NCBI GenBank assembly: GCA_038373865.1
Contig: JAXGGA010000018.1
Location: 434,001 to 498,000 of the forward strand
Source: Uloborus plumipes
Taxonomy: Eukaryota > Arthropoda > Arachnida > Araneae > Uloboridae
DNA: 64,000 nt
Direction of reading: 5' to 3'
This document shows positions 54,652 to 64,000 of this stretch, one piece after another. The notes beneath the pieces are model-generated. The model saw only the letters and a list, made by a program, of their open reading frames with translations, did not search any database and had not been told where the DNA came from. The position numbers and the translations under genes were made by a program. Numbering within the stretch: the stretch's first letter is position 1; each line of letters begins with the position of its first letter.

Positions 54652-55431
54652 CAGGGTGGTTATAAATTAACAGGAGGTGTTTGGAGCCCTCTAGCTCGCG
54701 AACTACTGGGCGAAATATTGCCCAATTTCGTGAGCGTGCATATTAGACCATGGGATTTTGATTTCTGGAATAAAAAAAAAAATAGTTTGAAAAATCACCA
54801 CCAGGGGGAAATTTGGCGCTGTAAAAGTGTATTACACTGAATATCGCGAATTAAACTTGAAAAGATGCTGCATAAATCAATTTCGCCAAGCAAAAATGAT
54901 TGTTCTTTGCAAATGAGGTTTAATACTATGATCGCCGTAGAATTTTCTATTTAAAAAAAAATCCCCACGAACAAAATAGCGGTCCATTTAACCAAATGGA
55001 ATTCAATAATGTGCATAAACGCGTTGCGTTTAGCGATCATCTGTATAAAATGACGGAGTGGGAGCATTCTTATCAAGAAATCTATTCTGATATGATACGA
55101 GCTGCCGTAGAAAATGTTGTGCATCTTATGCAGTTCTTACAACTTTACAATGGCGATCATATCGAATCACATTTGTGACAAAAAAATCATTTTTGCAAAT
55201 AAAATGGCTGCATTTTTTGTCAGTAGCAATTAATTCTTCGATAATCAGAATAATACACTTTTACAGCGCCAAATTTCCCCCTGGTGGTGATTTTTCAAAC
55301 TAATTTTTTTTATTCATGAAATCAAAATCCCATGGTTTAATATGCACGCTCACGAAATTGGGCAATATTTCGCCCAGTAGTTCGCGAGCTATAGGGCTCC
55401 AAACACCTCCTGTTAATTTATAACCACACTG
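54652..55431. mobile_element. 780-bp mariner-like element with ~180-bp TIRs
   Basis: It starts CAGGGTGGTTATAAATTAAC and ends with the inverted copy (reverse complement CAGTGTGGTTATAAATTAAC). TA lies on both sides (54650-54651, 55432-55433). The inverted arms continue nearly perfectly for about 180 bp, through CTACTGGGCGAAATATTGCC and AAATTTGGCGCTGTAAAAGT. High arm identity suggests it is one of the younger insertions here. The interior (about 54840-55250) keeps a short ORF that may be a transposase tail. Confidence 0.9.
54996..55181 (+). pseudogene. Possible C-terminal remnant of a mariner-like transposase
   Basis: An ATG-started 60-codon ORF lies between the TIRs and ends in a stop. Its tail (NVVHLMQFLQLYNGDHIESHL, final residues NGDHIESHL) resembles the C-terminal N-G-G-H-(F/I)-E-H-L signature that closes many mariner-superfamily transposases. 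A hydrophobic helix with spaced Met and Leu precedes it, as in those tails. The DDE catalytic core is absent, so the element cannot mobilise itself. An AATAAA follows at 55199-55204. Family call rests on pattern recall only. Confidence 0.4.
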
Positions 55432-55584
55432 TAGTTCTCCCCATAGATGAACGAATATAATGAAATATTTTATGTCATAAATTTTATAGGATCCTCCTTG
55501 CGATTTATATTGATACTATTTTAAATAACGAAATATTATTATGGGTGTAATTCTGAAGTTATTACATCTCACACATCGTTTTTA

Positions 55585-55768
55585 AGGCGGATCCAGCTTT
55601 TGCTTCAAGAGGGGATCAATTTCGGGCAATGAGGTGTAAAACTGCAATTTTTGTGAGAAAACGGGGATATTTCGCAATATTTAAGTCCCAAAAGAGCAGT
55701 TTAAGCTATATTTGGTCGCTAAAGGGATGAGTCATGATCCCCTTGATACCCCTCTGAATCCGCGCCCT
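55585..55768. mobile_element. ~184-bp MITE, AGGGCGCGGATYCAG ends
   Basis: Left AGGCGGATCCAGC and right (reverse complement) AGGGCGCGGATTCAG form a short imperfect TIR. TA lies at 55583-55584 and 55769-55770. The inner ends also mirror each other (AGAGGGGATCA against AGAGGGGTATCA). It is G-rich relative to its flanks and has no coding capacity. Confidence 0.55.
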
Positions 55769-55770
55769 TA

Positions 55771-56696
55771 TGGAAAGCGTACCCAACTCTAACATTATTT
55801 TGATATGAATAGTAATTTTGTTGAAATACAAAAACCTCTTTAGAACAATTACGGAGAGACAATCATTTGCTGTGATGAAGTACATGGCTGTGCACCAAAA
55901 CAGTTACGTATTACTGATAAACCAAATGATCAAGGAACAAACGACTAGTATCAGATGCAATGAAGCAATAAAAATTAAAATGTGAAATATTTCCCTTTTT
56001 AGAAATACTGTACTATATTTAAAAAGTGCTTTCGTCAGATTAATGTATAAAAAATGGTTTTTAAAAAATATGCATGTATTTGGATCCAAATAAGCTCGTT
56101 TATATTTTAGTTAGTGACCTGCTGAATTTACTGTTTTGACGCATGTTTAAAATATCAAAAATACAGGCAGTAATAAAATTAATTTCAAAACTTTTAAGAG
56201 GAAGGATAAATATATCCTTAATAATGAAATGAATTCAAAAGAATGGCCGTCAAACGGGAAGATCATCAAAATCAAATGATGTCCTCAATGTAATACTAGA
56301 ATACAAGTATTTATCAGTAGTTTGATAATTTATTAAAAAACATTTATGTAGTTTCATCAAAAAGCATAAAATTTGCAGGGGGGAGAGAGGAGACGCATTT
56401 TCATATTGAAATAAAAATATTTAACCAAAGGATGAGGTTTGAAAAATAAATTGTATTATCTACATATAGCTTCAACACATTTTACGAATAATGTAATTCT
56501 TAGTTTTTGAATGTTTAATCAAGATAAAAGAAGTTTTAAAGATGTATTGAATAATTTAAAGGGGGAAAAGGCCAAAGAGGAAGTTTTGTTTTTCTCTCTC
56601 TTTCTATCTTTTTCCCCTTTTTGTGGGGCCCTTATGAATGAGCAGAGTCGGCGAAATATTTTACTGGACACAAATATAATGAAATTAATTTTAGTA
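55771..56696. other. AT-rich non-coding between transposon remnants
   Basis: Nothing recognised. Confidence 0.5.
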
Positions 56697-57108
56697 CGGC
56701 AAACTCTCGATTATCCGCGGGTGTATTATTCGCGGTGCGGATTATCCGTGGGTCTTTCACACATCAAGATGCTATTGAAAAAAAAAAATTAAGAAGAGTT
56801 TTCAAGTTTCAGGAAGAATTTTTAAATGAAGAACAACTAACCAACTTTGGAATTATGTGCTAATATTACGGTTTTTTTTTTTTTTGGAATGTGTGTGTTA
56901 TTGTGTGTTTCTAGATTTACATATATTTTTTTTAATTCAAAATTATCACTTTTAACTGTAATTGAAATGTATGCGTGAGCTTAAGTCATTGTTTTAGATA
57001 TTGTATACACTAGTATCGATTTTAATCTATTTAACGGATTATCCACTGTACTCGTTAATCCGCTGTTACCATGTCACTGTATTTCGTGGATAGTCAAGAG
57101 ATCAGTGT
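56697..57108. mobile_element. pogo/Tigger-like remnant
   Basis: The left end carries CTCTCGATTATCCGCGGGTG and a second GCGGATTATCCG. The right end (about 57035-57108) carries CGGATTATCCACTGTACTCG and, reversed, CTCTTGACTATCCACGA. TA flanks the left end. Repeated CGATTATCC/GGATTATCC near both ends is typical of Tigger/pogo. The ends are much diverged, so this is an old copy. Confidence 0.65.
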
Positions 57109-57110
57109 TA

Positions 57111-58706
57111 TACTAATAAAAGTAATAGTTATAAATTTAGTAAAAAAAGTATTAAATCATTTCTTCCATACGCGTCTATTATGTTTATGTCTTCTGTATT
57201 TTCTGTAATTTCAATGTTTTTGTCAAATAAAGTCTCCAGAGATCCATTCAACCGAAAAACCATTAAGATGGTAGTCACGGGGATCTCTGGGGTGAAATGA
57301 AATGAAATGAATACGCGTCTATTTGTATAGAAGGAAATAAAATAAAAGGTTCTTATTAGTGGGTCATTGATATCAACGAATGCAAAACTTGCGTTTGTAA
57401 AAAAAAAGAAAAAGCATGATGTGGTCAAATCTAATCAGAAATTCTCTATGTAGGTTTTTTGAATGTTCGAAACGTCGATACAATCAGAAAGAAATGAAGA
57501 AACGCAACAGAACCTTCCTTATTCGGTCAGTTATTCCAATAAAGGATTGAAAAGAAATGGAATGTGTCACGAATTCCTAATATGCTAAAAATAAATCATT
57601 TAAATGCTTGCTTGGGAAAAAAGGCGGCGAAAACTGTCGCGAAAAACTGACAGCTCAACACGACGACCTAAATTGTAACTGCATTCCCTTTTTTTTTGGA
57701 CGGGAACGACAAAAGTAAAAAACCAATCACGAAATGAAAATCAAGATAAATGTATTGGGAGATTTCTGCGAAATTTCACCGCTCTTCTTCGGAATCATAA
57801 ATCTGCTGAAATAGGAAAAAAAAAATAACAAAGGCGGTTTTTACGAATCAAAGCGAACAGGGAAACGAAGTTTTCATTTTTTTTATTTTTTTGCTGTACG
57901 ATGTTCATGCAATGATTTGCGGGAAGGAGAAATCATCACATGCAATGGTGTTTAAATATAGCTACATATCAAGTAGATCGATAGAAAACGAAATGTTTTA
58001 AAAGATCTTACTGATTAGGTTTTCGAACTTGAAGAAATCTTTAACTGTATTTGCTATTAGTGTGTGTGCGTGTGTGTGTGTGAAGAATACTTTAGAAAAA
58101 ACTTTTCTTTTGAATCTTTTATGAACTGTTAGAAAAAAAATGATCTTTAAGAAATAATATAGTCCGAAAAATTGAAATATAAGGTTTTTGAAAGTTGTGA
58201 GTGCGATAAGAGTTTTATTTTCGTTTTGTTTCAACGGTTTGTGATAAATTAAAATATTTTTAGAAGTTATATGAAGTATTTTTATAATGCTTCATTCTTT
58301 TAAAAATGGTAACTTAAAAATGGTTTTAAATTTGCCATTAGCGTGAAAATTTATCTTTACTCTTATTCAAGTCAAATTTGCAGAAAACAATGCATAGAGA
58401 TACTTTTCTGAAAGTAAAGCAAGTCGATACGTCTAATGGGTTTCTAAAGTTTGCAGAACAAATGCAGAAGTGTCCTCAAAAAGTTTAGATTATTTAGAGA
58501 TCTGAATCAAAGAAACTCAAGAATCAGAAAACACAATTAGAAGTACTCAGAAAAATCCCCACGAATTAAAAAAGTTTTTACTATATTTAAAATTTTAAAA
58601 GTAGAACTCATCTAACACTTTCAAGAAATTTCCCAGAAGCAGTGTAAATGATCTATGTAAACGAAGTTAGCAAACTAAACGACGTCTAAGATTTAACACT
58701 GCTGCT
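57111..58706. other. AT-rich non-coding with a small island at 57460-57930
   Basis: (GAAAT)3-type repeat near 57294 and a TG-rich microsatellite at 58060-58081. The 99-codon minus frame at 57129-57428 has no recognisable domain. Confidence 0.5.
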
Positions 58707-58798
58707 ACGTCAGTCATCAGGACTGACACTTAGGCCACGTCAGTCATATGTGACTGAAACTATCCGTTCAGAATACAGGTTTCATCGGTGACTGACAG
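58707..58798. repeat. ACGTCAGTCAT direct/inverted site cluster
   Basis: ACGTCAGTCAT occurs exactly at 58707-58717 and 58737-58747 (30-bp spacing). Each copy is followed by an inverted TGACTGA-type half site (GGACTGACA at 58720, GTGACTGAAAC at 58750). A further GTGACTGACAG lies at 58788. TGACTGA/TCAGTCA cores resemble bZIP (AP-1/CREB-like) half sites. The binding factor is inferred, not shown. Confidence 0.6.
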
Positions 58799-59167
58799 TA
58801 TAAAATGTGATTTAAAACTAAAAATTGCATCGTTAGCAATTTTCGGACCGTATTATGAATTTACCTAAATATCACTTATCAAACACTTTAATGGCTATTT
58901 TTAAAAGTTAGAAACAAAAATAAACAAATAAATAAACGGTTGTCCTTCATTATTTATGCCTATTGCACGTAGCCCATTTGGGATTTTGTTTTTGATAGCA
59001 TTGCAGCTAACGTATTAAAAATAGAGCCATAACAAATTTTTATGAGGGCAAAATTCTTAATTTACCGAATGAAATGCATAATTTTACCAAATAATAAAAT
59101 ACAAACATATACACATACCTGTATCCAAAATTGAAATATATTAGGCATTCAAAAGTTTGCAATACTG

Positions 59168-59430
59168 CCTCCAAATTTGCCGAATTATCAAAATTTAACC
59201 AGTAAGGAATGTTTTTGGAGGGTCACAGTGACCTCCCAATCGGAGCGTCACTGGTTATGGATCATGAAACGTTCAGAACCGTTCTTGACAACGCTCCCGA
59301 TTATCCAGACATCCGAATTACCGAAATCTCTCTCAGGAGCGCCCCGATGGGAAGTCACGGGAGGTCACTGTGACCTCCCAATAATTTTCGTATCCGACAC
59401 ATTTTCCTGACAATTCGGCAATTTGAAGAC
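59168..59430. mobile_element. pogo-like remnant with internal perfect palindrome
   Basis: AAATTTGCCGAATTATC (59173) and, reversed, AAATTGCCGAATTGTC (59409-59424) form the ends. CCGATTATCCAGACATCCGA inside is pogo-like. Two internal palindromes are present: GGTCACAGTGACC (59221-59233) and the 21-bp 59359-59379, core GGAGGTCACTGTGACCTCC. A 77-codon ORF reading through it has no recognisable domain. Confidence 0.5.
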
Positions 59431-59619
59431 AAAAAATTGCTACATTGAGATTATTTGTTCTTTTTAGTTTTTAGAATTGTTTTTTAAAAGGTGCCTAATA
59501 TTTTCCCTCACTAAATGTTATGGATGTACGACATGTGTGCATGCTTGTATTTTATCATTCGGTGAAATTGGAATTTCATTCGGCCAATTGATAATTTTCC
59601 CCCTCCCGAAAATTTTAGT

Positions 59620-60120
59620 TCGGGGTGTTCCTGATCCCGCTATCTAAAACTCGACAACAACGGATCGTGAACGGTTTCGTGGTAATTAGTGAGTGTCCCC
59701 TTCTCGAGGCGTGAAGCGTCGTCGCGAAAGGTCAAAAGCCCTCCGTGACGACAAAACAATGGAAACGAAAACCTTAATTAGCGGGAGAAGTGCGCGCGAC
59801 TTGAGCTAAGAGCTCGATGCAAAAGAAAGAATTGGTTCACAAAGGACCGCGACCTATTGGATCACGAGAGCAAATGGTTAATGACTTGTACACGGCCGTC
59901 TGACCTTTGTTTTTTGGCCTTTTGTATTTTGTCCGTGACCCCTGTCGGGACACTGCGATTTGACAGACTCTCAGTGGGCTTCGTCCGTGAACTCCGATGG
60001 TGACACTGATTTGTCGGCTTGGCTCCTCTAGAGGAATTATTAGCATTCCTCATAGGTCACTGATTGATCTTTGGTCGTTTTGGGTGAATGACGCCCTGAT
60101 CATGAGGCTTAATTCATTCT
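59620..60120. other. Balanced, CpG-rich island
   Basis: The 60 bases at 59701-59760 are about 55 percent G+C and rich in CG dinucleotides (CGTCGTCGCG). No coding frame recognised; overlapping minus frames (59837-60053) have no domain. A promoter or enhancer is possible. Confidence 0.4.
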
Positions 60121-62177
60121 CATATTGAAACTGTCATTTGCAAATTTATTAAAGAAATTTTTTATTGGGCATATTATAAATTCATTTCTTTTGTATTCAG
60201 CTTTATTCTGCCATCACAAGAACAAAAACCCTATATCCAAGTATTAAAAATGTTGGGAAAAATGAGAAGACATGCATTTTTAGTCTTCATCAATGCTATT
60301 ATATTGTCAAAAATGCTTTAGCTCATTAGAAGCCTGCAGGAACAAAATTTTAAATTTCTTTCATAACAATATTTTTTAAAAAACAGCAAAAATCTAAAAA
60401 GGAATTGCAACAAAATTTGAAATTAGAGCCTATTAAATTATGACTGCGGTATTTGCGACATACTTTATTGCCAACGCTTAAATAAATTGATTTTAAGCAT
60501 CGTTTAAGTCAAATTATTATTTTTCTAAAATCTTTGTTTAAAATCATTTTTAAATAAACCCTAGAAATCCTCTTAAGTTATAATATTCACCTGTTTTGCC
60601 TTTTTCTTAGTCATTATATCGTTTCTTCCTTATTTTGATTTCATTCCTAGGTTTTTATTCTTATTTGACATTTTTATGTGTATTTCATATTTTAATAAGT
60701 AGCAACTTTTTCGTTAGCAGCCAGTGTATTCTGGATTTTTTTTATTAATGAAGACAACGAGAAAATCTGAAGGCACTAAGCTAAAATAAGAGAGTTAATA
60801 AAAGTTCTGGCAGATGAGACATGTTGTTGTGTGGACATATTTGTAGTATATGAAACACTTAAAACTAGTATTGCTTTAACCATGAATTATAGTTTAAAGC
60901 ACGAGCACTAGAGTTTAATACATATATTTTTGTATATTCATCAAATATTGTTCAAATCAAATGAAAAGGTTAAATTTTGCATTTTTTTAACTGTGATTTT
61001 ACAAGTGAATGTATAGATTTTTATAGACTTCTAAAAGAAAGTGTGCAAGTGAAAATATGTAGATGTCTGATTTTAACATATCATTTCTATACATCAAGAG
61101 TAGTAAAACTTATTTTAAAAAGCCTGATATAAGGCGTTATTTTACTTAAAAAATTATTATAATCCAAAAAAATCAGGATATTCGCAAAAACGAAACTTCG
61201 ATAAATAACAAAATTTTACTTTCGCGATAAGTCCCAAAAAGGCAACAAGTATGAGCAGTATTAAACGATAAAGAAATCATTCACATAATAATTTATTTTT
61301 TAAGCAAGAAAATGATTACAGTTTAAAGTTAAAAAAAGAGATTGCAGAGTGAAGATACAACAATGACAGCAATAGTTATTTAAAAGCCTCCAAAAAATAT
61401 TTTTTAAGAGCAAAATGTAAGTAACGTATTTTTGCATGAAAGAAATGTATGGTAAAAAAATACTAAATTTGTAACAACTCAAAAAGGTGTGGATAAATTA
61501 TTTATTTGAAAAGGAGTGCTTCAGTTCTACAAAAACGAAAGATAGTAAAATGAAGTAGGTAAATTTAACAAAGTAGGTAAATTATTTGTCACGTTGATTG
61601 TCTCATTCATTTATTTATTTAGAGAGAAAAATTTTGTGTAGCTGAGAAATTGGTGCGAAAAAAATTAGTAGAAATGTTTCATGAACAATTGACAATGAAT
61701 CGGAGAAGTGTCATTGAACTCTGCAGAAGAATTAATATACTGACCACTGTTCCTTGTCATCGCATTCGTTCTTCCCATTTGTATGACATTAAAAAAAAAA
61801 ATTTTTTTTCTTTTTTCTTTGCTGCATATATTTAAAAACATATGATCAGACAAGAATAACTCGTAAGATTCTATTAGTGGGCAGGGCTGCAATTAAGATT
61901 TTTTACAAAAACCAACTCTTGCAATTTCAAAGATAGGGGAATAAAATCCAAGATGATATAAGTACAAACTTTCATTCACTTTTTTTTCTTGTATTTGATA
62001 CAATTGCCCTTGGTCAATTATTAATCTAACAAATTATAAAGTGGAAAATTGTGATAATAAATAGTAAAACTGATCTTTCAATATTTATTTTTTCTGAAAA
62101 TCTTTAAAAAAGAGGTGTAAAAATGGTCAACAGAAAAAAAAATTATAATAATGAATAAAATGTTAATGTCTTAACTT
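60121..62177. other. AT-rich non-coding
   Basis: The only item of note is an acceptor-like TTTATTTATTTAG (ends 61622). It is followed by about 57 open codons on the plus strand, including RKKLVEMFHEQL, with no recognisable donor or domain. Confidence 0.45.
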
Positions 62178-63560
62178 CACTGTAAAAACTACGGGTGACG
62201 CAGGGGTGCCAATAAGAAAGCTTGGGTGAAAGCAAGGTGCCACGGGGTGCCACAGCGAATTTGAAATGCTCTTACCGCACTAAAAAGCCTCCCATCGGCA
62301 CCAATTGGGGTGAATGAAGCTTGCGCATGCTCAGTGAGACATCTCGCCGTACCAAAAGGCACCTTTTCTCCTGCGCGAGGTCTCATCATCATCATCAACC
62401 ATTTGAATGGCGGACATCTTGTTTACGTCGACACGACAGAATTTTCGGTACAGTGTTTTCACAGTCTTGGATTTCACCTTGAGTTAATTACAAAAATGGA
62501 TTAATTCTTCATATTAGTCTTCGAATTCTCACGTAAGTACATGCATTTGATAATAGTTCTAAGAATTTCCAACATATTTGTACAATCATTTCAAAGTGTA
62601 CGAACGGAAATTTATCTCTGTGCAGCGAATCTCTTTTGCCGTGCAGATACAAACAAGCAGCAGAACGCGAAGGGAAGGAAAAAAAAGAAACTCTGAATGA
62701 CTCTTTCTTTCTTTCTTATTTGTTTTTATCATACGTATATGTATATGCTATTTTAATGCCATGCATTTCGTGCTGTCGCTAATATCTTTCGTTGGCGTTA
62801 TTGATAACAAATGCTGAGTTCGTTATTGCCAGAGCTTACTTTTTTTGTTCCATCAGTTGAATTGATCCTTAAAATATATTTCGATTTTTAATCTGTCGAG
62901 AAACTTGACGTTTAACAAACACTGCTTTTCAAATACCCCATATCTTTTATTCCATAAAGATATTTAAATGTCGAACTATACATACCTATTAATATGTTAC
63001 CCTTGATTAAAATTTTATAAGTTAATGAAGCGATTCAATTTTTTATTGATAGAATAATATAACTGAATATTTTTGATTGTTTTTGAAAGGGATCCATAAA
63101 ATACCTTCCCTCTTCATTTTCGGTACAGATAATGCTGCAGTAAATGTCAATAGCATTTTAAAACTACTGAGTTTAATTCAAGTCACGAATTCTTTTAAAA
63201 TATGTTGGAAAGTCTGAACTGTGGGAAAATGCCTTAAATTACAAGTTTCGATCTATTTGGAATCGGAATTCAAGGTGAAAATGTACCAAGACTTTGTGAA
63301 TAAAAGCAATAAATAAAAGTAAACACAATTGAAAAACAAAAACGCACACAGCACAGGGGGGATCTGCAATAGTGAACAGTGAGGGTGCCATTATGCTCTC
63401 CTATACGGTTCCATCTTTCACCCGCGCTGCTCGTTGAATTGAGGGTGCCAGTTTTTCACCCAAGCCAAGGGTGAAATCTCGGCACCCTACTGGGTGCCGC
63501 TCCTGTTACAAGCGTTTCACCCCGGAAAGGTGCCAATTGCAACCATTAGTTTTAACAGTG
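62178..63560. mobile_element. ~1.4-kb TIR element with GGTGCC-rich ends
   Basis: Left CACTGTAAAAACTA and right (reverse complement) CACTGTTAAAACTA are inverted. Both ends (62200-62310 and 63370-63535) carry many GGTGCCA/TGGCACC motifs and TTTCACCC/GGGTGAAA blocks in both orientations. The target duplication is unclear (TT on both sides). The interior has a higher-GC stretch around 62400-62460 (AATGGCGGACATCTTG) but no ORF above 70 codons. Ends resemble the 24769-25130 MITE. Confidence 0.65.
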
Positions 63561-63692
63561 TTGATACAACGATTCAAATCGTGAACGATTGGCAGGAAAA
63601 CTGTACACTATTAGGAGAGAAATAACATTCTGGATTTCAGAAGAGCATTCCAGAATGCCAGGCATCGTTCTTTTTGTATCAACGCTATTTAA
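63558..63692. repeat. Short inverted-repeat segment
   Basis: GTGTTGATACAACGAT at 63558 is mirrored by ATCGTTCTTTTTGTATCAACGC at 63664-63686 (arm cores TTGATACAA / TTGTATCAA). Between them ATTCTGGA (63630 region) and TCCAGAAT (63649 region) form a perfect 8-bp hairpin. It may be a small MITE directly abutting the preceding element. Confidence 0.4.
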
Positions 63693-64000
63693 AAAAAAAT
63701 AATTAGTAAACAAGTGTATTCTAGATTGCTTACTCATAAAACTATTTTAAGAAACATTGTTTTATCGGTAAATATTTAATGAATGTATCTTTTCAACACT
63801 GTAAGAAATTTCTCAAACGTAAGAGATTGTTTTCGAGTCACTTTTCGGGTTTTACACAATATCCACTAGTTTCCTGGGAAAATCAAAGATCCACAAAAAA
63901 AGTCCCCTATATTTCTGCAAGTTGCATGAATTCAGACTTCTCACTGTTGTGAAAAACATTTTTAGCTTCCAGTGTTTGTATCCGCGGTGTTTTATTTAAA
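63693..64000. other. AT-rich non-coding
   Basis: Nothing recognised up to the window edge. Confidence 0.5.

Noticed and set aside
56511..56792. 93-codon plus-strand ORF
   Set aside because: It reads into the left end of the pogo-like remnant and contains low-complexity Phe/Ser sequence.
61620..61793. Acceptor-like site followed by about 57 open codons
   Set aside because: No recognisable donor or domain, and the frame runs into an A/T homopolymer. Kept only as a note in the region entry.
1..64000. tRNA, rRNA, CRISPR, bacterial operon or viral genome
   Set aside because: No tRNA B-box in a plausible cloverleaf, no regular short-repeat/spacer array and no dense ORFs were seen. A covariance-model scan would settle small RNA genes.

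Overview
This is AT-rich eukaryotic (animal) genomic DNA. It lacks the features of a bacterial or phage replicon: there are no dense ORFs, operons, rRNA, tRNA or CRISPR arrays. It holds one convincing protein-coding exon in 64 kb, canonical splice signals around that exon, long low-complexity A/T tracts, and many DNA-transposon remnants. Most of these are non-autonomous elements with terminal inverted repeats (TIRs): hAT, Tc1/mariner/pogo (TA target duplications) and one with a TAA duplication (PIF/Harbinger-like). An arthropod, possibly a spider or other chelicerate with large introns, fits best. That placement is inferred from style and has not been tested by a search.

The anchor is an exon on the minus strand (27221-27983). 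It encodes about 252 residues of a nuclear-looking regulator with an Asn-rich linker, a PLDLT motif of CtBP-binding type, a basic KRPK patch, Ser-rich linkers, and the first third of a SAM domain of the polyhomeotic/SCM/SAMD7-11 type. A perfect donor site cuts the SAM domain, so the protein must continue into an exon at lower coordinates. I could not find that exon, so most or all of 1-27220 is probably intron. The region from 27984 to 64000 is upstream intron or 5' flank.

Layout: 1.6-2.8 kb, degenerate repeat array. 5.7-6.7, 11.1-11.7 and 14.0-14.6 kb, higher-GC islands in AT-rich DNA. 20.7-20.9 kb, a weak candidate exon. 21.0-22.1 kb, TAA-flanked inverted-repeat element. 24.8-25.1 kb, TA-flanked MITE. 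27.2-28.0 kb, SAM exon. 32.5-32.7 kb, three ~71-bp tandem repeats. 38.6-40.1 kb, hAT element. 40.7 kb, long (TA)n. 41.5-42.4 kb, a tandem duplication split by a pogo-like insert. 44.1-45.7 kb, a TIR element carrying seven same-strand copies of a 14-bp motif. 48.6-48.9 kb, degenerate inverted repeat. 54.4-55.8 kb, three neighbouring TA-flanked elements. 56.7-57.1 and 59.2-59.4 kb, pogo/Tigger-like remnants. 58.7 kb, an array of CGTCAGTCA sites. 62.2-63.6 kb, a TIR element with clustered GGTGCC motifs.

There is no operon-like gene cooperation. The likely functional content is one developmental or chromatin regulator exon in a very large gene, scattered balanced-composition islands that may be enhancers, and a mobile-element graveyard. 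I saw no complete transposase and no new defence or biosynthetic system.
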